From an uncultured Eubacteriales bacterium (GTDB lineage Bacteria; Bacillota; Clostridia; Oscillospirales; Acutalibacteraceae), in the NCBI GenBank assembly GCA_934486705.1, contig CAKSQS010000045.1, positions 1 to 20,282 of the forward strand: a stretch of 20,282 nucleotides of DNA, given 5' to 3'. This document shows, piece by piece, positions 15,525 to 20,282 of this stretch. The stretch's first letter is position 1. The number at the start of each line of letters is the position of its first letter. The notes under the pieces are model-generated. The model ran no database searches and was not told where the DNA came from. It saw nothing but the letters and a program-made list of their open reading frames with translations. The position numbers and the translations under genes were made by a program.

Positions 15525-17300
15525 TTGAAACTTGACAGAATGAACGGTATGAAACGTACCGACTATTGCGGCACGCTCACAAAGGAAAAGGTAGGCGCAG
15601 AGGTAGTGGTTGCAGGCTGGGTGCAGCGGCAGCGCGACCTCGGCGGGCTTATATTCGTAGATCTTCGCGACCGCAGCGGAATAGTGCAGCTGGCGTTTGA
15701 CGATACAACGGACAAGGCGGTTTTTGAAAAGGCGACCGCGCTGCGCAGCGAGTTTGTGGTTATGGCAAAGGGCAAGGTGCGTATGCGCTCCTCTGTTAAT
15801 ACCGAAATTCCCACGGGGGATATTGAAATTGAAGTAACCGAGCTTAAAATTTTGGGCGCGAGCGAAACCCCGCCCTTTGAAATTTTGCCCGAAACCGGCG
15901 TTAAAGAGGATCTAAGGCTTAAATACCGCTACCTTGATTTGCGCCGCGCGCCGCTGCAACGCAATATTATGCTGCGCCACAAAATAGCCAAGGTAACGCG
16001 CGATTATTTTGACGAAAACGGGTTTATTGAAATTGAAACCCCCACCCTTATTAAATCCACCCCCGAGGGCGCGCGCGATTATCTCGTGCCCTCCCGCGTT
16101 CATAAGGGCAGCTTTTTTGCCCTGCCGCAGTCGCCGCAGCTTTACAAGCAGCTGCTTATGCTTTCGGGCTTTGACCGCTACATTCAGCTTGCCCGCTGCT
16201 ACCGCGATGAAGACCTGCGCGCCGACCGCCAGCCGGAATTTACGCAGATAGACCTTGAAATGTCGTTTGTGGAAAAAGAGGACGTTTTCGCGGTTGCCGA
16301 GGGCTATATGAAATGCCTGTTTAAAGAAATTCTCGGCGTTGATATTGAAACCCCGCTGCCGAGGCTTACATATACCGAGGCTATGGAAAACTACGGGTCG
16401 GACAAGCCCGATACCCGCTTTGATATGAAAATTAAGGATATTTCCGATATAGTTGAAAACTGCGGCTTCGGCGTATTTGCCGATACGGTTAAAAACGGCG
16501 GCACGGTAAGAGCCATAACCGCCAAAAACGCCGCAGGCGTGTACACGCGCAAGGAAATTGATAAGCTTACCGAAGAGGCAAAAGGCATAGGCGCTAAGGG
16601 TCTTGCCTTTATACGCTGGGTGGAGGATGAACCCAACTGCTCCTTTGCAAAGTTTATGACGGCGGACGAAATGAAAGCCATATACGAGCGCACGGGTGCT
16701 GAAAAGGGCGACGTTGTGCTGATAGTAGCCGACCGCAAAAAGACCGTGCTTTCAGTGCTGGGCGCTTTGCGCCTTACCGTTGCAAAGCGGCTTGAAATTA
16801 TACCCGATAAATACAACCTGCTTTGGATAACCGAGTTCCCGTTCTTTGAGTACAACGAGGAAACAGGCAACTGGGACGCTATGCACCACCCGTTCACAAA
16901 ACCGCTTGACGAGTGCATACAGTACCTTGATTCCGCCCCCGAAAAGGTTTTTGCCGACGCATACGATTTGGTGCTTAACGGCATTGAGCTATCGAGCGGC
17001 TCTATTCGTATAACCGACCCCGAGCTGCAAAAGCATATGTTTGAGGCGTTAGGGCTTTCCGATGAAGAGGCATACGCGAAGTTCGGTTTCTTAACCGACG
17101 CATTCCGTTTCGGCGCGCCGCCGCACGGAGGTATGGGCATAGGGCTTGACCGCCTTACAATGCTGCTTTGCGGCTGCGATAATTTGCGTGACGTTATCGC
17201 GTTCCCGAAGGTTTCAAATTCAAGCGAGTTAATGTCGGGCGCTCCGGCAGAGGTGGATAACACGCAGCTTAAAGAGCTTTCCATTAAAATTGATAATTGA
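15525..17300 (+). CDS. aspS: Aspartyl-tRNA synthetase
   Basis: Class II synthetase charging tRNA-Asp. The 591 residues match the usual bacterial length. An OB-fold anticodon domain (about 20-115, with GLIFVDLRDRSGIVQ) is followed by the catalytic core: motif 2 at about 222-245 (LARCYRDEDLRADRQPEF), the bacterial insertion domain in the middle, and motif 3 GMGIGLDR at about 536-543. Leucine follows RD in RQRDLGG (L39), where non-discriminating enzymes tend to have histidine; this hints at Asp-only charging but is not proof. The TTG at 15525 is preferred because AGAGGTG lies 7 nt upstream; in-frame ATGs at 15540 and 15549 lack a good site and would remove up to eight residues without harming the fold. 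hisS-aspS order is common in Firmicutes. Confidence 0.95.
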   Translation: MKLDRMNGMKRTDYCGTLTKEKVGAEVVVAGWVQRQRDLGGLIFVDLRDRSGIVQLAFDDTTDKAVFEKATALRSEFVVMAKGKVRMRSSVNTEIPTGDIEIEVTELKILGASETPPFEILPETGVKEDLRLKYRYLDLRRAPLQRNIMLRHKIAKVTRDYFDENGFIEIETPTLIKSTPEGARDYLVPSRVHKGSFFALPQSPQLYKQLLMLSGFDRYIQLARCYRDEDLRADRQPEFTQIDLEMSFVEKEDVFAVAEGYMKCLFKEILGVDIETPLPRLTYTEAMENYGSDKPDTRFDMKIKDISDIVENCGFGVFADTVKNGGTVRAITAKNAAGVYTRKEIDKLTEEAKGIGAKGLAFIRWVEDEPNCSFAKFMTADEMKAIYERTGAEKGDVVLIVADRKKTVLSVLGALRLTVAKRLEIIPDKYNLLWITEFPFFEYNEETGNWDAMHHPFTKPLDECIQYLDSAPEKVFADAYDLVLNGIELSSGSIRITDPELQKHMFEALGLSDEEAYAKFGFLTDAFRFGAPPHGGMGIGLDRLTMLLCGCDNLRDVIAFPKVSNSSELMSGAPAEVDNTQLKELSIKIDN

Positions 17301-17312
17301 TGTTCATTTAAA

Positions 17313-17351
17313 AGAAACACCCCGATGGTAAAACCGTCGGGGTGTTTTTTT
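17313..17351. terminator. Strong intrinsic terminator shared by aspS and htrA
   Basis: A 13-bp stem (17316-17328 with 17334-17346, one T-G wobble) with a TAAAA loop is followed on the plus strand by a run of seven T. The GC-rich core is CACCCCG/CGGGGTG. On the minus strand the same stem is followed by TTTCTTTT, so it can also end the converging kinase-htrA transcript. It lies 13 nt after the aspS stop and about 30 nt past the htrA stop. Confidence 0.92.
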
Positions 17352-17381
17352 GGTATATATAAACCGATTTGTTTTATGCTT

Positions 17382-18800
17382 TTATTCTCCGAACGGGAAG
17401 TTGAATGTTCCGCCCGAGCCCGAAGAGCTGTCATTTTCGGAGCTGCTTGAAGGCGCTTTTGTGCTGTAGCTTGATTCGCTTGTATTGGCTTTCAAAACCG
17501 CATCAAAGGTTTTTTCCGCTCCCGCCTTTGTAACAACGGTAACGGATATTTTATCGCCCGCAGAGCAGTCTTCTATTATATCAAGCACTATATCGTCGCT
17601 TGTAACCTCAATATCGTTGATTCGGGTTATAACGTCGCCCTCGTTCACCTTACCGTGCAGGTCGCTGTCCTCTGCGACCGAAGCCACATAAAGCCCTACC
17701 GTGCTGTAGCCGTTTATTTCGGCGGTTACGGAGTTTATTGCGGTATAGGTAATTCCGAGTTTTGCGCGGCTTACCACCTTGCCCTTGCTTATAAGCTCGC
17801 TTACAATGCGCTTTACCGTTCTTGTGGGTATTGCGTAGCCTACCGCGTCGTATTCCGTTCCCGCAAGCTTTGAGGAGGTTATTCCCACAACCTGCGAATA
17901 CATATTGACAAGCGCGCCGCCCGAGCTGCCGGGGTTGATTGCGCTGTCGGTCTGGATAAGCTTTGCCGAATAATTCGTGGTGGTGCGCACACGCCTTGCA
18001 ACGGATGAAATTATACCCTTTGTAATGCTTGAAGCGTCTGTTGCGTCGCTCGGTCTGCCTATTGCCACCACGTTTTCGCCGAAGTTAAGCTCCGCCGAAT
18101 CGCCGAACTGCGCCGCCTTAAAGCCGCTGCCCTCAATTTTAAGCACGGCAAGGTCGCTTACCTGGTCGCCCGCCACATACTGCGCGTCGTATTCCTTATT
18201 ATCGGAAGTATATATCTTAAACTTAGCCGACGGAACTTCTGCATAAATATGGTCGTTGGTAACAATATAGCCGTCGCTGCTGTAAAATACGCCGCTTGCC
18301 TGAGAGCCTTTTCCGGCAGTATTGTAAACCATTATTCCCACAACCGATTCCTTTACGTCCTCGTAAACCTCGGCGGCGGTTTTTTCGTCCGTTTTGGCGG
18401 GCTTTGCGGCAAGCTCTATTTTCGCGTTTCCGCTGTGGGACGTGCGAACGCTGTTTCTGCCGAGGAAGTATCCGCCTGCGGACGCCGCTGTTAAAAGAAT
18501 TACCCCTGCAAGCACCGCCGCAAAATATTTCAAGCCGCGGCTTACGGGCTTGTAATCACCGATAGGATTTACCGGCGTATAATTTATTGTGTTCGGCGGC
18601 ATAATATCCGCCGTGTTGCCCGCAATGTACGGCGCGCCCGAAAGCTCGGGCGGCTCGGGAGTTTTTTCACTTTCATACGCTGCACTCGGGGTTTCGGCGT
18701 TTTCCGACTGCGAATCTTGGCTTACGGGCTCCGGCGGTGTTTCCGTAACCGATTCTTCGCTTGAATCAAGCGTATTTTTGTTTTCAAACATATCGTCCAT
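17382..18800 (-). CDS. htrA: Membrane-anchored HtrA/DegP-type serine protease with PDZ domain
   Basis: Degrades or refolds damaged proteins outside the membrane. The 472 residues comprise: an acidic, proline-rich cytoplasmic region (1 to about 88), one membrane segment (about 91-114), a trypsin-like domain with triad H184 (TNDHIY), D216 (SDLAVL) and S293 (NPGSSGGAL, where GNSGG is more usual), a PDZ domain (about 345-438), and a serine-rich tail of about 30 residues ending in aromatic FNFPFGE. The topology fits Bacillus HtrA/HtrB. The ATG at 18800 is preceded by AAGGAG at about 10 nt; this site overlaps the kinase stop, so the two genes are co-transcribed and possibly coupled. Which of several HtrA paralogues this corresponds to cannot be settled. 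Confidence 0.92.
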   Translation of the reverse strand: MDDMFENKNTLDSSEESVTETPPEPVSQDSQSENAETPSAAYESEKTPEPPELSGAPYIAGNTADIMPPNTINYTPVNPIGDYKPVSRGLKYFAAVLAGVILLTAASAGGYFLGRNSVRTSHSGNAKIELAAKPAKTDEKTAAEVYEDVKESVVGIMVYNTAGKGSQASGVFYSSDGYIVTNDHIYAEVPSAKFKIYTSDNKEYDAQYVAGDQVSDLAVLKIEGSGFKAAQFGDSAELNFGENVVAIGRPSDATDASSITKGIISSVARRVRTTTNYSAKLIQTDSAINPGSSGGALVNMYSQVVGITSSKLAGTEYDAVGYAIPTRTVKRIVSELISKGKVVSRAKLGITYTAINSVTAEINGYSTVGLYVASVAEDSDLHGKVNEGDVITRINDIEVTSDDIVLDIIEDCSAGDKISVTVVTKAGAEKTFDAVLKANTSESSYSTKAPSSSSENDSSSGSGGTFNFPFGE

Positions 18801-18814
18801 AATATCATATCTCC

Positions 18815-20236
18815 TTAATTGTTAAGAGGTAATACAACGCTGAATGATGTAAACTGATTTTCCCGACTGGCAGCGGTAATGCTGCCGCCGTGCGCTTTAA
18901 CAATTGTTTTTACAATATAAAGCCCGAGTCCCGTGCTGTTTTTATTGGCCGAGCGGGATTTGTCCACCTTGTAAAATCTTTCAAAAACATACGGCAGTTC
19001 GCTCTCGGGAATACCCTTGCCTGTGTTTGTTATAGTGAAGGTAAGCTTTTTATTATCGGTTTTCGCCTTAAAATCGATAGTACCCGATTCATTTGTAAAC
19101 TTAACGGCGTTATCCACAAGATTATATATTACCTGATGTATAAGGTCCTTATCGGCGTTAAGCGAAATGCTTTGAATTTCGTCAAGCCCCGTAATATTAA
19201 GCTTTGCGGACTCTATTCGCTGTTCCTGGCTTACCACTATTGTGCAAAGCAGCTCCCTGAAATCGAAAAGCTCCGGCTTTAATACAAATTCGCCCGACTC
19301 CAATTTCGCCATACTTAACATTGACTGCACAAGGCGGGAAAGCCTGCGCACCTCGTCGGATACTATCTGCAAATAGTAGCGCTGCCTTTCGGGCTCGATA
19401 GTGCCGTCAAGTATTCCGTCTATAAACCCGCCTATCGTGGTCATGGGGGTTTTAAGCTCGTGCGAAACGTTTGCAACAAAGCTTTTCCTCATTCCCTCAA
19501 GCTGAACCAGCGAGTTGGTCATCTGATTAAACGAGACCGCAAGCTCGCCTATTTCGTCGTCGCTCGTTACGGGTATGCGCTTTGAAAAATCGCCCTTTGC
19601 CATTGCCTTTGATGCCTCGGACATTTGCTTGAGCGGCTTTGTAAGCCTGTATGTCATGGCGTACAGCGCAAAAAACATTATAACAAGCGGTATAGCCGCC
19701 GAAAGCAGGTATAGCTTTGTTACCGTAGTCATAAGCTGGCGTATTGAGGAAAGCGGCGCAGTGCTGAAAACAGTTCCCACCGCAGCACCGCTGTCGTTAT
19801 TTATCTGCTTTGAAACAACGTAGTGCGGCGATTTATAAATATTGAGCGTTTTAAGCTTGAAGGGGCGGTTTTCATCCACGGTAAGCTCCTCTTCGGGAAT
19901 AATATGCTCCGAATGGTAGCATTCGCCCTTTTCTTTCCATTCCGCACAGCTGCAAAGCACTACCGTGCCGGAGTTGTCCGCGAGGAAAATATCCACGTCC
20001 GATACCTCGGAGAGCGCGTTCAGGGTCTTGAAAAGGTCGTCTTTTTTCATTTCTCCGCCCGCCATTTCGGCTATATAGTCAGCCGCCTCGGCAGAGCATT
20101 TCCCGAGCGTTTCGTACTTTGTTCTTGAAAGGTAATTATTAAGAACAAAGGAAAGTATCATCATCATAACCGTAAGGCTGAAAATAATGATGAGCGCGGT
20201 TGCAAAGAAATACTTTTTAAAAAGCTTGAGCTTCAT
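18815..20236 (-). CDS. Two-component sensor histidine kinase
   Basis: Membrane kinase that senses an unknown envelope signal and phosphorylates the response regulator encoded just upstream. The 473 residues comprise: a membrane segment (about 9-33), an extracytoplasmic sensor domain (about 34-172), a second membrane segment (about 173-194), HAMP (about 195-248), HisKA with phospho-acceptor H259 in SHELKTP, and HATPase with an N box around N376 (NLVDNAVKF), NTGKGIPE and TGLGLYIVK. The sensor domain has an unusual cluster, C95, C97, C106, H108 and H111, that could bind metal or form a disulphide. The layout resembles PhoR, WalK and CssS kinases, but no PAS domain is seen between HAMP and HisKA. 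The ATG at 20236 lies 4 nt after the regulator stop, with a GAGG site inside the regulator's end. Confidence 0.93.
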   Translation of the reverse strand: MKLKLFKKYFFATALIIIFSLTVMMMILSFVLNNYLSRTKYETLGKCSAEAADYIAEMAGGEMKKDDLFKTLNALSEVSDVDIFLADNSGTVVLCSCAEWKEKGECYHSEHIIPEEELTVDENRPFKLKTLNIYKSPHYVVSKQINNDSGAAVGTVFSTAPLSSIRQLMTTVTKLYLLSAAIPLVIMFFALYAMTYRLTKPLKQMSEASKAMAKGDFSKRIPVTSDDEIGELAVSFNQMTNSLVQLEGMRKSFVANVSHELKTPMTTIGGFIDGILDGTIEPERQRYYLQIVSDEVRRLSRLVQSMLSMAKLESGEFVLKPELFDFRELLCTIVVSQEQRIESAKLNITGLDEIQSISLNADKDLIHQVIYNLVDNAVKFTNESGTIDFKAKTDNKKLTFTITNTGKGIPESELPYVFERFYKVDKSRSANKNSTGLGLYIVKTIVKAHGGSITAASRENQFTSFSVVLPLNN

Positions 20237-20240
20237 AAAG

Positions 20241-20282
20241 CTATTTTACCTCGAATTTATAGCCTACGCCCCAAACGGTTTT
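20241..20282 (-). CDS. Response regulator, OmpR/PhoB family (C-terminal fragment)
   Basis: Only the last 13 codons and the TAG stop (20241-20243) are inside the window; the gene continues past the right edge. The visible residues KTVWGVGYKFEVK match the C-terminal beta-hairpin of OmpR/PhoB winged-helix DNA-binding domains (typically TVxGVGYxFE). Together with the kinase 4 nt downstream this is a standard regulator-kinase pair. Its target genes cannot be read from here, though the co-transcribed htrA is a likely one. Confidence 0.85.
   Translation of the reverse strand, partial: KTVWGVGYKFEVK

Noticed and set aside
16391..17434. 347-residue minus-strand frame opposite aspS, running over the terminator
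   Set aside because: It covers AspRS motif 3 in antisense, passes through the strong terminator and overlaps the htrA end; serine-rich shadow translation is the simplest reading.

Overview
The window looks like a housekeeping stretch of a chromosome from a Gram-positive member of the Clostridia, most likely near Oscillospiraceae/Ruminococcaceae. This is inference from gene families and context: a DNA polymerase I whose proofreading domain has lost its catalytic acids, a clostridial-type long citrate synthase, a cysteine-rich HisRS, the Firmicutes-type mre-pbp-min order, a membrane-anchored HtrA beside a two-component system, and an intergenic palindrome of a kind I remember from these genomes. 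Coding density is high. I see no phage, transposase, CRISPR array, tRNA or rRNA.

Layout. (1) 1-2639, minus strand: citrate synthase and then galE, which has its own strong promoter in the 67-nt gap. (2) 2640-2824: divergent promoter region. (3) 2764-12751, plus strand: one long run polA, arginine phosphatase-RimI fusion, tsaD, diacylglycerol kinase, mreB, mreC, a structured 228-nt gap, mreD and the PBP2 gene, with almost no spacing except that gap. (4) 12752-17300, plus strand: a new strong promoter directly after the PBP2 stop drives minD-like, mgsA-like and hisS; then a 239-nt gap with a three-way palindrome, and aspS. It ends at a strong hairpin terminator (17313-17351) that probably also stops the converging transcript. 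(5) 17382-20282, minus strand: a response regulator (only its last 13 codons are in the window), a sensor kinase and an HtrA protease, tightly packed as one operon.

Together, mreBCD, PBP2 and probably the lipid kinase serve cell-wall elongation and envelope lipid turnover. TsaD and RimI serve tRNA t6A formation and ribosomal protein acetylation. HisRS and AspRS serve translation. The response regulator, kinase and HtrA look like an envelope-stress unit.

Most of this is ordinary. The points worth a second look are: a YwlE-type protein-arginine phosphatase fused in frame to RimI; a methylglyoxal synthase homologue lacking the catalytic aspartate and a key active-site histidine; a MinD homologue with no MinC or MinE beside it and no C-terminal membrane-targeting helix; and two structured, apparently non-coding elements inside otherwise compact operons. 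I do not see a clearly new multi-gene system.
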